This document shows, in pieces, positions 11,501 to 25,289 of a stretch of DNA of 64,000 nt. Origin of the DNA: Hypomesus transpacificus (taxonomy: Eukaryota; Chordata; Actinopteri; Osmeriformes; Osmeridae); the NCBI RefSeq assembly GCF_021917145.1, contig NC_061063.1:4778510-4842509 (forward strand), in the 5' to 3' direction. Below the pieces are notes generated by a model. The model saw only the letters and a list, made by a program, of their open reading frames with translations. It was not told the origin of the DNA and searched no databases. Every line of letters starts with the position of its first letter. The stretch's first letter is position 1. Made by a program: the position numbers and the translations under genes.

Positions 11501-14500
11501 ACAGTGGATATCAAAGCAAATCATGCCAACTTGGTCTCACAGTAACTACAATAATTGGGAATCCAGCTATCCAACCACGGCACATTCATTTAGACAATAA
11601 ATTGTTTTTGTAACTTATCTGTGCAAAATGTGTGAGTTGTTTTCAAAAAGTTTTATCACTCCTTCCATAACCTTGCATTAAATGCACACCAAGTATACAC
11701 ACACGTATAGTTTAACAGTTCTGCATTGAAGCAGAGAGCTTACCTTGGTGACGGTATTGAAAACCCCTCTTAATCTTTTCACCTTCACAGGAACTCGACA
11801 TCTAAGTGCTTTAAGCTGCCAACAGTTCTATTCCCCACTGCAACATAGATTCTAGTATGTCACTCAGAGAGAAAGAAAACTCATGCTTATGCTCAGTGAT
11901 ACTGTGGGAGCAAGAAACTGTATGACTGACCTTAGGTAAACCAGACTAACATAAGATAGACCCAGAACCAGGACTGATCTAAGATGGACCCAGTAGCCAA
12001 TAAGATGGAAAGTAACAGAACATACTCAAGCTAGGAACTTTAGAACTGTAGGAACTCGAAGGCACTCACTTGCCTTTTTATGACTGATAGGAGAGCAACA
12101 AGATAGGAGACAGAACACTAAAACATTGAAAAGATGTGATGACACACACCTGTGACCGATAACGATAAAGGGAACCGACATGCAATAACAAGTTGTTTCT
12201 ATCTTCTCAGGATTGGGAGGGGGCAATTTCTTGAGTGTATAAAATGATCCCCTGTCTTTTGATCTGGGCCTCTCTGCCAACACTCGATCTTTATGTACAT
12301 CAGAGGCCATGAACTTTACTGTAACTACACCAAGCTCAGAAAGGGATGTGGCTGAAGGATGCAACCCTTTGCTCCATATTACCTTGACAACCCAGAGTTC
12401 CCCCAGCGAGGGGCACACACTGGTCCTACATGGCCTCCTCCCTCGCTTTCACAACTCTAAAAACTCTAGCTTTGAATCCATGTCTTTGAGATGTCATGTT
12501 ATGTTGGAAACAAAAGCATTCCGTCTATTCATTCTGTGTGGCCTCTCAAGGACATTTATAGTTTATGCTCTGGAATCTAAATTGAATTTTCTTGGAGGCC
12601 AGCACGAAAATAACCTTAAATGACGCAACAAAATACATGCAGTGAAATACAAAACTGCCAGCATAAGGAATGGAAAAATCCCGCTGATATGTACACAAAA
12701 CATCGAGCAACTTTATGGCAGTGAATAATATATTTTAAGTTAAATTGCCCAGACTCCAAGACTAATGTCAGTCCTAATAGGATTTATAAAACACTATCTT
12801 CATGTACAAAGCATCTGTAAAAATGATGCCATTACAAAGCTACAGAGATCGCAAACAAGTATCCCAACGAGAGAAATGCTGTTCCTGCTATGAGAATTGT
12901 GACATTTGATAACATTATTTTGTTCTCAGAGGATGAGGTCTTAAAAGCTAATGGTTCCTCAAGCTCTCTTTAGGCGGGTGCACGTTTCACCTCTCATAAT
13001 GAACAAACGTCAACAGCTCTCATAGGAGGGAAACAATGGTTGGTAACATTGGGCCCTCGAGTCCTGCAAATCACAGAAGTTGGGAAAAGACACAACAAGT
13101 CATGGGATCTATAGCATCTATCCTAAAATAACAGTCTCTACAACAGAAGGGAGATAACTTCCGAAAAAATCACTTGTACACTGGGAGCCTTGGAAACTGG
13201 GAAATGAATCCCCGGTCATCCACAAGACTCCTCCCCTGCGAGGTTCAGGTTGGAGGGAGAGGCAATGATATCAGATCCCTGATGATGAATTAGGAACGGT
13301 GGCTGTGGAAGTCGTGCCTGAGCAACAGTGTAAGCCACAGCTGCTGAGGGGGAGACAGGAGAACGCAGTATGCATTAAGACATGTCAATATTCCCTTCCT
13401 CTCCCCTGTGTCACGATTGTCTTAAATGGCTCGGTTGATGGCATCATATAAGGTAACAGCAATTTATGACATCAACATTAGGGGACGGGGATCTGGGAAA
13501 GAAGTGTGTTTAGTGCCCTATGTGTGTTCTGCAGTAAGGTTGGAATTACATTAGAATGGAATTTGACCAACTGGATTAAATATTGTGAGATGCTGCGTGA
13601 CTAAATGGCGGTGCAAAGACTTTGAGCCTTACATTTTTAACCTTAAATCGTAAATTGCCTTAGAAAAAACACCTGAAATCTAATAAGGTTGTCAGAACTG
13701 ACATTCTTTGTATTGCATCCAACATTGGACTGGAGTTATAATAATTGATTTAAATATGATTTATGGGCACTCAACATTGATATTTCAACTGAAAGTTGGA
13801 TATCACATCAGCTATAACACACACCAATACACATACAATCATATATACACGTTGACATGTTCTAAATATTTAACACCGTCTATCTCTGAGTTTAATTCAC
13901 AAAGAACATTCACAACCTCTTATATCTGCTCACCTCCAAAAGAGCGAATGAAAATCATTATTTACAACTGCCGGCTATCCATCAGACGACACTAAAGCAT
14001 TTAATTAAGGCATGAAGGGAGGTCACATCAAGACCGTGATCAACAGCTTACTTTTGGCATTATCCTAACCTATTGATGGCATAAATATTCATGTGACTCA
14101 GATGAATGGATCTGATTTTGGATTCCCTCCCAGTCTGTAGGCTACCAGCACACAGGCAGGCCTTTGGCTGGTCACGGTTATGTTTAGTCCTGGCCTGTAA
14201 GTGATAGATCACTGACACATAGAAACATGCATTAGGATGTAAGGTCAGCAATGTTTGGTCTGTTAATAGAATGGTCAAAATTGAACGATTGAGTGTTGAG
14301 GCACATATTGACAGGACTGACGGGTTCCACACAGGTCTGGTAGGTGGGGAGGGGCACTGTTGTTGGACTGTGTAGTAGGAGTTGATCTGTTGCCATGGAT
14401 ACATTTGTTTCAGCGCTACAGATGTGCAAACAGAAACAAACTGAAAAAAGATTACTCGGACACGACTATGTAGGCTATCGAGTGATCTGCTGTTATCACA

Positions 14501-17500
14501 AAGTAATGAATTTCCTGTGCCTCTTGAGGGTCATGCAATAAGTGAAATGACTTCTTCTGGTTGGTGGGAAGCATGGTGCCCGTGGACAGCTGGGCATGGT
14601 GCGTGCCACGCGATACCATGCAAACAGCTTCTTATCATAACCAAAACGAAGGTCAGTGTTTACGGTTGATGATCTCAGAGGCAGCGCAGTATGGGCGTCG
14701 CTGTGGCCACTGAAGTGTATTGACAGTACACCATTGGGTGTATGAGGACAGTCATGGACTGTAATGACAGAGCAAGTGAGACGACAGGTGCAATGAGGAA
14801 GATCATTTCCTTTGTACAGATATAGAACATGGATAATGGTTTATGACCGTTTTACAGATCACTTCAATTAGAGCTTTGTGTTAAACAATACACCCCACAC
14901 CCCCCAAAAGAAATTGGTTTCAGCAGCTTTATCTTTCAGACCAAAGATCAAGCCATCAACTTCTGTCAGCTGTCAGCTTTTATGTTTGATAGTTTACAGT
15001 TTAATGCTAGTTTCGTTCATTGCAATCAAGTTCATTACCCAGCCAGGAAATGCAGTATGTTAGGTGGATACAGGTGGTCCTAAACCTCAGAACGTAAAAA
15101 AAACGATCTAAAATGACTTCCACAGGCTGACTATCCACAGCCAGCATTTTATAGACAGCAATGTCAACTCCTATTATCTTTCTATCCATCATTTCCTTGT
15201 GCTGATTATGAGTTCCAACAGGAACGGAAATCTATCATCCAAGATGTTAAGTATGCTAATACAAAACAGAACGCATTTTGTACTGGGAATATGAAGTATA
15301 AACTGTGCTTTTTGTGCCACGACTAAAGGCATAAAGCCCCAATTAAGAATAATTATTGTCTGATAATTCTTTGTTCAACCCAAGATAACATGACATTCCC
15401 AATAGCTTGAGTACAGGGTAATTATTTTCACTCAACTCTTTTTGAGACTTGTAAGGGTCAGTCAATGGATAACCTTTTTCTTTTTTGGCAACCTTTTTAG
15501 CTTAAGAATCAAGTTGACATAAACCAAAAAGCCTAAATTAAGGACCATTTAACAAATGGTTAGTCTCCTTTCTTTTGTCTTGGCTTTTGTTCTTTTTTGT
15601 AATTGCCATGCAATTATGTCTTATATAACAATCCCTAATGTCATATTGTACTGTGAGAGCATTTATTGACTGAAATTGCCACAGTGCTTTAAAGCGCTGG
15701 CTTGAAACATAGGTCTCATGTCAGATATTTGTTTCATCATTCAGTTTATAATATTCCTCTTTGGCTTTTTCACACCGTTTTTCAGTTCATGGTTGGGTCC
15801 ATCATTTCCACAGCAGGGTTTGCAGTATTTATGCTTTTCAATCAGCAAGAGACGTCCTTGAGATTTTTGGCTAAAACTGAGGATAAAAGTTAAGAAGACC
15901 AACAGGGTATTTTATGAGATATTGACAAAACTCTCTTCACTTTGGAATGTAAAAATTCCACAGGGTGACAACCTTTTCCTTGTATACTCATAAATCACAT
16001 CCTTCGAGAACACACAAAGAAAGATTGTGATGTTATGGGCAGAACCCCACACTGCTGTGTCGGTGAACATTAACAACCAAGGGAAACATGTTTGAAAGGA
16101 CACATTGAATGACACATAATTCAAAGCAAATAGAAAACGTGATCTCATTCCTGAAGCCAATCGACATGCAAAACCATCAGCGTGTACAACTAACAAACCA
16201 TAATAAGTCTGGCCCTGACCACAGCAGAGAATCAGGAGGTCAGCCATCCAGTGGGGGAATGTCAATCTGAAGTCAAAGAGATCAAGGTAAACAAGAAGTC
16301 ACCACTGATTGTTCATTAGTGTAACAGGAGAACTTTGACGTCTGGACTGCTGTCTCTTCTTCTACTGACGCAAGTAAAACCCTCCAAACGCAATCCTTAC
16401 ATCTTACTCCCACTCCTTTGCATGAATGGAGAGGAAAGGCTCCAAGACCCTTGTCCTCCCCCACACACACCCTCCCCCTCTCTTTCGAAAATAGCGATGT
16501 TAAGGGGAGATTCTGCCTGTCTGGGCACGATTGATGATGTCCAGGGCTTCAGGGCAGCCTAAAAGCCCGCCCCTTCTGTCAGTATAGGAGTAGGGGGTGA
16601 CATCATCCCCTGGTGGCATCCACTCACCCTGCCGCGAAACAGATGCACTCTCATCTCAGCCAATGAGATTTATTGATCACTTCTTGACTCAGTGTTGTAA
16701 AAGTACCTTTGTTCTCAGTAAAGTGTAATGGTCAGTTAGATTCCTTTTCTGGCCCACTGACGGAGAAGGTATATGTCATGTGTCAGTATTTTTTCCATCA
16801 CGAACCCAACGACCAGATGATTAACGTTAACAATGACTTGACAAAAGGGACTGGTAAAACATGGCTATTATAGCAAATTGTAATAAGTTGTGATAACACA
16901 ACTAATCAACAATTGATCAAGCATTATTTATAGTACCAAGCTTTGCTCCATTAATCAGAGGGTAAAACTTTTAAAATAGCCAAGGCTGTTAAACAAAGTA
17001 TCAAGGTTGTATGAATGGCAACAGTAGTGAATGTTAGAGCCATACCTTGATTTCCCCACCTAAACACATTCCAACAGAGGAGAGGAGGATGTTTAGTCGT
17101 GAATGGAGAGAGAAAGACACTGAGTGCTAAGCCATTAGACTTGGCAAGCCTGACTGTCGCCATGTTTCACTAGCCTAAGTAGAGAACCTTAATGAAAGTC
17201 CCTCTGCACCAAGCTATCAGGGTGCACCGGAATGAAAATCACCATGAGGAGCTTCCAAAAAATATGATGATTCATTCATAGAACACAGGTGGTCGGAAAT
17301 TGAATTCCCAGTGGTTCTTTGAGGAGTCTGGACAATGCATTCCGATACCTTTATTGTCCATTAGCTATACTCAGGGAGACCAAAAGAGTAAACAAAATCC
17401 TTTGTTGTCGTCTTTAAACAGGACATAAATCTTTAGGTCAACGTGTTGAAACTGTATCTCTCCCTCCTTAAACCCCACATTTACTCTCTTTAGTAGTATA

Positions 17501-20500
17501 TAAAATAGATAGCATTGTCTGACTTTAAAAGAAAACTAAAGAACCCTAGAAATAGATTGTAGAGCTTTTTTTCTTGTGTTCTGGTTATCTGTGTTTCCCC
17601 CAGTGCAGCCAGTGACAGGTACATCTCCACTCAATGTGGCTGCAGCTCGGAGGGACACTTCAATCCGAAGGTCATATCTTTGTTCATGGATGAGTCCTCT
17701 CGCCACCGACAGCCACAGAGGAGTAGGTTAAAGCTCGGCCTTTCTGAACAGGCATATCGCGCACACACCTTGAGCCCCGTGTCCATTCACCAGAGGTTTG
17801 TAAAAGGAACCTGTTGAAATGTCAAATTTTTGGCTGATAGAAATACCACCAAGTCTAAATCTGCTGCAAAGGTGGAGCTTCAAGATGATCTACAGAGAAG
17901 TTGACCTGACTCTTTGTTCTCAGTTAAGACTGTTTAATTATTATTACTTGTGAATATTCATGAACACTCGTGTCGGAGATTTATTTTGTGAAATAATGAG
18001 TGTGTACCTTTGAGGTTAGCTTTAGATTACAAGGATTACAACAACGCCCAGGAAATCACTGGTCTCACAGCAGATGAATATTTATCAACCGCATTCCGGA
18101 AAACTTTGGCCTTAAAAATTCATGTTTGGATGACAACTTGTAGCTGAGAATGCAATGCTTTTCGTGTGTGTGGGATGTCCTTCAGCAAACTTCCCATCCA
18201 CAGGTCACACTCTCAGTCACACCGATGACAATGCTGGAGATGAGCCAAAAGCTATGACGCTGTTTCTGACTCACCCAGCAGAATCTGAATGAATGATTGT
18301 CACTCTCACCCTGAAACCAAATGATGCAAACATAGTCCAAAACAGTGAGATGGTCATTCACAGTTGATGATTGGAGAGGGATGTAGCAGCTGGAAACTAC
18401 GGTTTAAGGACCAGAACAGGAGCCAATAAGTGAGTCAAGCCAGAAAGTAGATCCAGGTGCACGCTTGAAGGGAATAGGTCCTATATGTTCCGTGACGTTG
18501 ATTAATGCAGCACTTCAATGATTGATGAATTATCAACTGATTCACCCTTCAACCAAAAGCTTAAGTATCAGCCATACCACCAAGCCACAACTTTGTGTTG
18601 AAAAAAAGTACCGAACAGTCGGCTAAATCAACGTCACTGGGAGGTTGTGTCACAACCAACCATCTGATGTGAGACACCATTCACGCATTACATGAACACA
18701 TGTAGAATATGTCTTATTGGCATACAAGTCAGAATGCATGACTTCCTCCAGATTAGTTCCCAAACAGGGCGTAGCTACATCTCCACAGGTAACGTGTTCA
18801 ATCTGGGGTCCTCACAAGATGAACTGTCAAGAGAGTGGGTGTATTTCCCCCCTCTCTCAGTTGATGCCTGGTGATCGGGATGCTGGACAATTCACCCATA
18901 GACGTTCAAACAAATATTCAAGTGGTGTCATCATTTTGGGGCACTGTGAGGTTACGGGAGAAGCCACATCAAAAATATTTCCCTCAATATAGCTTTCCAC
19001 CTCACTGCAGATGGCATCCCATTTAGTTGTACAATGTAATCAAATCCCTCCAATCCTTCATTGTATAATTATATCATAAATACTACAATTTGCAATTCAT
19101 CAGCAGATCATATTATGACAAACCCAACACCTCCAGTAGACCATTTTTTGGTTCATGTTTGTTTTCTTCACAGGAAAGAAGAACAAATGACCAAACATCA
19201 ATAGATGACTGACGTAGCACTCAACCGTCTCCTATGTAATCTAGTGGAAATCCCATAGAGTCCTTGTCATCCTTATCAGATTTAGATAGTGGCCTGTTTA
19301 TACAGACCATGTTAGGCTCTCCAGTGGATTGTATTAAGGACAGGAGTGAAAACAACGAATCTCATCTGAGCCACACAGGGCGCCTGTCTTATCTGTCACC
19401 ACTCAACAGATAATCAGCATATCTGTGTTTCTGTCTGGTTTCATACAATGCCCTCACCTGCACTATATCTTTAATCTGCTCCCTGTGCCTCCCTCCTTCT
19501 CTCCCATCTCATCACTCCTCCGCAGTCCACCCCCCTGGTTCTGTGGCCTCGACCCCTCTCCCTCAGTCACCTAAACCTCCCTCCCTTCTTCTTTTTCTCT
19601 TTCACTTTCTCCCTCGCTCTTCTCTTCGGCTCCCCCTCTCTCTGTCCTCCTCTCCCTCCTCTCTCTGCTAATTGGATGAGCAGTGCCAGTTGTGAGGATG
19701 ATTAATTCTGCTCCGGAGTGGTTCACTGTGAACATAGATCCCTGTGCAAACATAAGTAATGAATATTAGCAACGTCAATCCATCAGTTATACTCTCCCCT
19801 TCCATCTTGTTTGGAAATGACCCATAAAAAGCTTTCACAGTCTCCAGTTTGGGATCTATTATAAATAGAATCAATGCTATGTATTAGCATGTCCTATTGG
19901 TAATTAAAAACATTCAGGTTTTAGGAAATGTAAGTTAGCAACTGTGACGTGCAAAATATAAACCCCGGTGCTATTCCAAGAAGAAAGGACATCCTAACAA
20001 GCAAAGATTCCCAATGGGGTCTGACACTTGACAAATTGAATATGTGCATAAATATGACATTGAATCCCTGTGGATTTTGTTTTCAGTCGTAGTGAACATA
20101 AGCATATATTATTAACATATGGTTAAATAAAAGAACGTTATTGTCACTGGAATAAAGACACTTGAGCCATCAAGCGCTCATTGAGCTGCGTGGACGCTGT
20201 GAACTTGGACTGTCAGATCACCTATCTTGTCCCTTCCCTTAAACAAGCGGCCTTTCTGATGGAAATCAGTGTACAGCTCCGGTCCGTCAGGTCACCCACC
20301 TTCAAGTATACTATTATTAATGTTCACAGCCACGATGCCTGCTTTGATTAAACCTGTGTCCAGTATTTTTCGCTGTATCCTCTTTCAACGAGGACACTGA
20401 AGCCTTTCATTATGTCTTCATGAAATACATAATGACATAATTAAAATAAATGTATGTGAAGAAACAATTGTCTTGCGTTTTTAGTGAGTGGATACTTGAG

Positions 20501-20634
20501 GTAGTCTTAGAACAACTATTTGTACATTTGAGTATAATTTACGCTTGAATCATATAGATCACACTGGCTTTACATTGCCCAGCACTTTCTTAAAAGTTGA
20601 GAAAACCATCAAATTTAAAGTTGTTAGGTCCAGA

Positions 20635-20658
20635 AATATATATATATATATATATATA
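20635..20658. repeat. (TA)n microsatellite
   Basis: About 12 uninterrupted TA units. Confidence 0.95.
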
Positions 20659-20934
20659 ATCGTTTTCCCCCAGAAAGCACCATTGTTATTGAGTTGCCGT
20701 AGAATATTCGTAAACAGTACGTACATCCAACATCTCGTGCGTCATCAGAATCAGATACCCCGTAGGATACACGGCCTTCTCCCATTATATGGGGATCTGA
20801 AGAGTCAAGAAGGTCATATAATTTTTTACTTTATGCAAAATATCAAAACAGCACAAAGGTTTGAGAAAGAACCTGCCAAGTAATCTTTACTTGCTTAATT
20901 GATTTATCGTCAATAAAAAAAAACATCGTTATCC

Positions 20935-21297
20935 GCATGCTATATAACACCGTGCGCATTGTGTTTGCTCACAACAGTATTGAAGCGAAGGCACAGCACG
21001 CGCTCGGAACAGAGAAGTGAAGACTAGAAGTGGCTGCATCGGACTATAGCCTACATCATTTTTGCGCACGCTTCAGTAGCCTGTATGGAGATGACATCTT
21101 TCCCCTAGGTGTAACTGAGCTCTGACTTAAGTTGCGTTAAGGAAACAATTTAAGACAATATTTAGGCGTATCTGAATTATTTGTATTTTTTTGTTTGTTC
21201 GTTTTTTTTCCAATTTACCATAAATAATTTCACGTGTTTTCTCTGAGAAGAAGACTCCTTTAAAGCTGAACAGTTGTGCGCAACAGCTTGCTGCATC
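20935..21297 (+). promoter_or_regulatory. tac1: tac1 core promoter and 5' UTR region
   Basis: A TATATAA box at 20941-20947 is followed by about 350 nt leading to the tac1 ATG. Transcription would start about 30 nt after the TATA box, near 20970. An E-box (CACGTG) lies just upstream of the ATG near 21231. In mammals the first tac1 exon is non-coding and separated by an intron. Whether an intron interrupts the leader here cannot be decided by eye; possible acceptors lie before the ATG (for example CGCAACAG). Confidence 0.55.
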
Positions 21298-23347
21298 ATG
21301 AAATTACTTCTGCCACTTGTGATAGCTTTTCTTGCTATCGCCCAAATTTTTTGTGAGGAAGTTGGTCCTAAAGAAGATCTTGATTACTGGACGAACAGCA
21401 ATACAATTGAGGTACATGATGTAGACTAATGTTACAAAAAATGTATGTCATTTGTGTTGCGTTACGGTTTTGGTCAATTAATTCATAAACTATTACTTTT
21501 GTGGTATGGAAACATTAAAAAAAATTATAACATGCAAACCTTCTTCCTTAGTTGTAAAAAACTGAGGCATGATTGTATGACCGGTACATTTATTTAGTGG
21601 ATATCACCTGTTTGAGGAGTTTGGTCACGTTTTTACGCGTACTTTTCCGTGTAGGCTATTATAATGCACATAATGAAGCACATTTTTAGGATGGATGACT
21701 CAATCAATGGAAGATACAGTAATGTAAACTCACTGTCCAAGACTAGAGCTAATGTACATTTTGTGCACGTTTATTATTTGACATTGCGGGTTGGGCGACT
21801 GCCAAGTATCCCGTCGGCTCGTTTTCCCATGCAAGTCAGATCGGAACCATTCACAAGATATATAAGGATTGACTCGTCCCTGAGGTGCATATATGGCATT
21901 TTACAAGCGCGAAGATAAATGGCCACCCTAATGCGTACAGAGACATTACCCGTCATGGTCTTTGAGTACTGCTAATTCTAGAAATAGGCCTACTTTGCAT
22001 GAGATAAGAATAGAATCATTACAAAAGTTAATATTGCGCAAGTGTCTAATATTGATAATTATGTTGGCTATTAAAAAAATCATACTACACTCGGCCGTTA
22101 TAACCAGCGGGCGGACACTCCCCAGCTAACAGCCCAATTAAGTCTCATAAGTTGTTTTTTTCTCCTCATGCAGGACAATTGGCTTTCAACTGACCCGTTC
22201 AGAGAGATACTGCGGAGAATGACCAGGAAACCTCGGCCACATCAATTCTTCGGGCTGATGGGGAAACGTTCCTCGGGTAAAAGCCTTTCCACGCTTTGTG
22301 ATATATTTCATTAGTATACCTTGCATACAATCTTTTCATTTAAATGGTTACATGTCGGAATAGCTGTTTTCAACTGACGTTTAACTTTAAGCACTTGTTA
22401 TGCGCTCCTGACTGCGCCTAATGAAAACGAATATTCACGTTTTTTCGACGAACGGTTTTCATTTATTCTTGTTCTCTTTTTCAGCAAATGCACAGATAAC
22501 CCGCAAACGTAAGTGTTAAACCTTTTGAACGTCTCTGCGATAGGTTCCTGTAAGTTCTTCTTAAAGTAAAACGAGTTAGAGAATATAAGATTGCACCCTG
22601 TTAAGGGGGTTGAGTCCATTTTAAGGTCTATTGTGAACTCATTGTAAAACAGAACGGTCGGGTCAGATGTGATGGTGGTCATTTGTGTTGTTGCCACAGG
22701 CAAGTGTTGGGTTTCATAGGGGCAACCCCCCTCCCCATGTGGTCCACAAGAGCTTCATCCATCCTGGTTGGGGTTGAAAGCTGTTCTCTCATAGGCTATT
22801 ATCATCAAAGGACAGCAGGTCATCTTTTCCATGGGAGCCAGTTGTACAGCCCTCTAGTTTAATCAAGAATTATGTATTATTAACAGTTAAATAATGGTAT
22901 GTTCATGTTGTTTAAGAACTAATTTGGAAACCTTTTACTAATTAAATCTCAGCCCACGCAGTTATTGCAACGTTTGAACTATGCCTTGAAGACCACTGTC
23001 CTTTGTCTCCAATGGTCAGCAAAGACAGAAAATGGTGGGGTGTGGGGGGTTGGATGAGAGAGGCATAATGGGCGGGATATCTCTCTCAATTGAATTTTGT
23101 AAATGATTTTTCCAGTCAGCAATGCAGTGTAGTGTAAATAAATGTATCTGGTTTATACGCATAGACAGAGCCTTTATACAGGCATGCCTGTAAACCACTC
23201 ATCATTAGAGCAGAGTGAGAGTGCTTCGATCAATGCCCCAAGGACATTTAGGAGTTCCATTAAATTGTTTACGTTGGAGATGGAAAGATATCCCCGGCAC
23301 ACAGCTTCTTTCTATTATCTTCTAATAAAAGGATTAACCACTTAAAA

Positions 23348-23403
<56 letters not shown>

Positions 23404-24720
23404 AAGGGAGAGAAACTGTAAATAATCAGCCTGAGGGGTTAAAACAAGGGTTGTTTAGTAGGTTATAGATTACCCTCCTGGGGTTCCTCTGATTGAATAC
23501 CACTTACTGAGGAGTGGGGGGGGTTGGTGTTACAGCTATCCATGATAGCTTCACTTCAATAAATCTGATTGTTCATTCAGGATATTCCCTTGGGTCTCTC
23601 TGGATGTTCATAAACACCCCCGCCCCTCTTTCCCCCATCCCCATTTTACATTCCATTACTGGGATTGAAAGGGGCGACACTCAGTCTGTGACGCAAGCGT
23701 AGAACCCCATGAACGTGCCTCACGTCATATGTACAGGATGTATCTTCTCCAAAGGAACGTTTTTTTGTCTTAGATGCTCACAATCCCTCGCAAACGTGCA
23801 AATGTCATTACCAAGCAGGGAAAAGACAACAGCAACAAAATCACAGTAAAGTGCCGTAAAATCATCGAACATCAACCATGGGTTGGTTAAAGCTCTGTGA
23901 TAGAGCATTTGACTGCAGATCTAAAGGTTGCAGGTTCCCTTTCCTCTCTGTACATCGCTTTGGATACAAGCATCTGCTATATTATATAATCTGCAGCCAA
24001 TCTGCAACCTGTGGACCAGAGGCCTAATTATTATTAAAAAGAATACTGGCCTAAATAAATAATATTATCTCAAGTTGGGTGTCCACATCCACATCAATGT
24101 CCACGTCAATGTCGAGATTTCTGAACCTTGATGAACAGATTAATTAATGCGAGGAAAGCAAGCAAATCACCCCAATCTAATACTGGCTGTCATTGTCACT
24201 GTCGTTGGTGGCATTCATCTTTCTCATTTTTCTGTTCTCAGGGCATAAACTGAACTCCTTTGTGGGACTGATGGGGAAAAGGAGCCAGGAGGAACCTGGT
24301 AAAACCATATTTTACACACGATCAACATCAAGGAACAACGTATAGTATGTTAGGTCCAAATAACCCTGAAGTGTATTCTTCTATTCACTTCCGACTTGTA
24401 TGGCAGAACGTTAAGGCCAATAATAAAAACAACGTAAACATGAAACGAAGAACATACATTTATATTATGAACTATTCTGGCAGACTGATAGCTAAATATT
24501 GTGTCATTGAGGGGATGCATATAGCTCAGTGGTAAAGAAGTTGACTGCAGATCAAGGTCAGAGGTCACAGGTGTAGTTGCTTCTGTACATCGCATTGGGT
24601 AAAACAAAAAAAAGTATAATGAAAAACATGACATACAGCACTAAACATTAACAAGCTCTTTCTTTGACTTCAGATTCTTATGAGTGGAACACAATACAGA
24701 ACTTGGACAATCGTCGCTGA
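21298..24720 (+). CDS. tac1: Preprotachykinin-1 (substance P / neurokinin A precursor)
   Basis: Five coding exons (21298-21411, 22174-22276, 22485-22508, 24242-24298, 24674-24720) join in frame to 114 residues. Residues 1-19 are a hydrophobic signal peptide ([19 protein letters not shown]). Substance P is [11 protein letters not shown] at 57-67, followed by GKR, the amidation donor plus dibasic cleavage site. Neurokinin A is [10 protein letters not shown] at 82-91, preceded by KR and again followed by GKR. The products are secreted, C-terminally amidated neuropeptides acting on tachykinin GPCRs. The third coding exon is only 24 nt. No exon equivalent to the mammalian neuropeptide-K exon is seen, so the product has a gamma-type layout. 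All introns are GT-AG. The position between sdhaf3 and asns matches human synteny. Confidence 0.96.
23350..23402. repeat. (CT)n microsatellite in tac1 intron 3
   Basis: About 26 uninterrupted CT units. Confidence 0.97.
23881..23980 (+). mobile_element. tRNA-Cys-derived SINE fragment
   Basis: The segment TAGAGCATTTGACTGCAGAT matches the D-arm to anticodon region of tRNA-Cys(GCA), followed by a B-box-like GGTTGCAGGTTCC. The downstream TGTACATCGCTTTGGATACA is a SINE-type tail. The 5' end is degraded (AAGCTCTGTGATAGAGC). It lies in a tac1 intron and is not a functional tRNA. Confidence 0.7.
24510..24605 (+). mobile_element. tRNA-Cys-derived SINE fragment
   Basis: ATAGCTCAGTGGTAAAGAAG followed by TTGACTGCAGATCAAGGTCA resembles tRNA-Cys(GCA). 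The tail CTGTACATCGCATTGGGTAA parallels the copy 630 bp upstream. The acceptor stem and T arm do not pair, so it is a repeat and not a tRNA gene. Confidence 0.7.
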
Positions 24721-24841
24721 CCAGTTCTTGGAAGTTGGTGTGCTTCTCATCCAGTCTTTACTCACAAGTGAAAATGGGGTTCCTTGATGCTGTTTTCTTT
24801 CCTCCAAAATATATATATAGTTGGTTTGTAAATTGTAAGTC

Positions 24842-24854
24842 AAAAAAAAAAAAA
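24842..24854. repeat. Poly-A tract in tac1 3' UTR
   Basis: Thirteen consecutive A residues, downstream of the tac1 stop codon. Confidence 0.9.
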
Positions 24855-25283
24855 ACATTTTCACATCGTGGTGATGTAGCAGTACTATATCTGTGCCGAT
24901 TTGATTTGTCCAGACGAAGGGCGGGGATGGGGGGCATGAGTTCAATCTGATACCAACCCCTAGCAGAAGGATGTTTATTAGATGTCAATTAGCATACTTT
25001 TGCCATTTCACAGAGAAACTACTATTGTTGTGGACCATCATAGCAAAGCTCTACCGCAGGGTGTGTTGAAAATTGCAACTGCCAATCTCAATGTATTGTG
25101 CCTCATAATTGTTTAATCATTACCGATTGTTCTGTAAATACACACAATCTGAAACAGACCGACTCTACTGTCAGGGCATGTTCTCATTTCAATTCCGAGT
25201 GACTTTAGATCTACTGTCATGTTTTAAACCAAGATGTATGGGGTGTTATGACAGAATACTTGTGTGTGATAGTGGCTTGATAT

Positions 25284-25289
25284 ATTAAA
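25284..25289 (+). terminator. Candidate polyadenylation signal ATTAAA for tac1
   Basis: ATTAAA followed by T-rich sequence, about 565 nt after the tac1 stop codon. Confidence 0.4.

Larger units (their letters stand above)
3106..20934. other. Long intergenic region between sdhaf3 and tac1
   Basis: About 18 kb without a recognisable gene. The open frames present are short, lack similarity I can recognise and do not chain across splice sites. The region holds a CA run near 3335-3361, a C run at 4379-4391, a CA repeat at 6682-6717, a MITE at about 7671-7927 and a tRNA-derived SINE at 8321-8521. Several compact non-repetitive blocks (7130-7430, 10130-10400, 17930-18120) look like candidate conserved regulatory sequence, but this cannot be tested without alignment. 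TAC1 in mammals has distant upstream enhancers, so regulatory content here is plausible. Confidence 0.7.

Noticed and set aside
12026..12623. Frames of about 130 and 104 codons on opposite strands
   Set aside because: No similarity recognised and no splice context; probably chance in the intergenic region.
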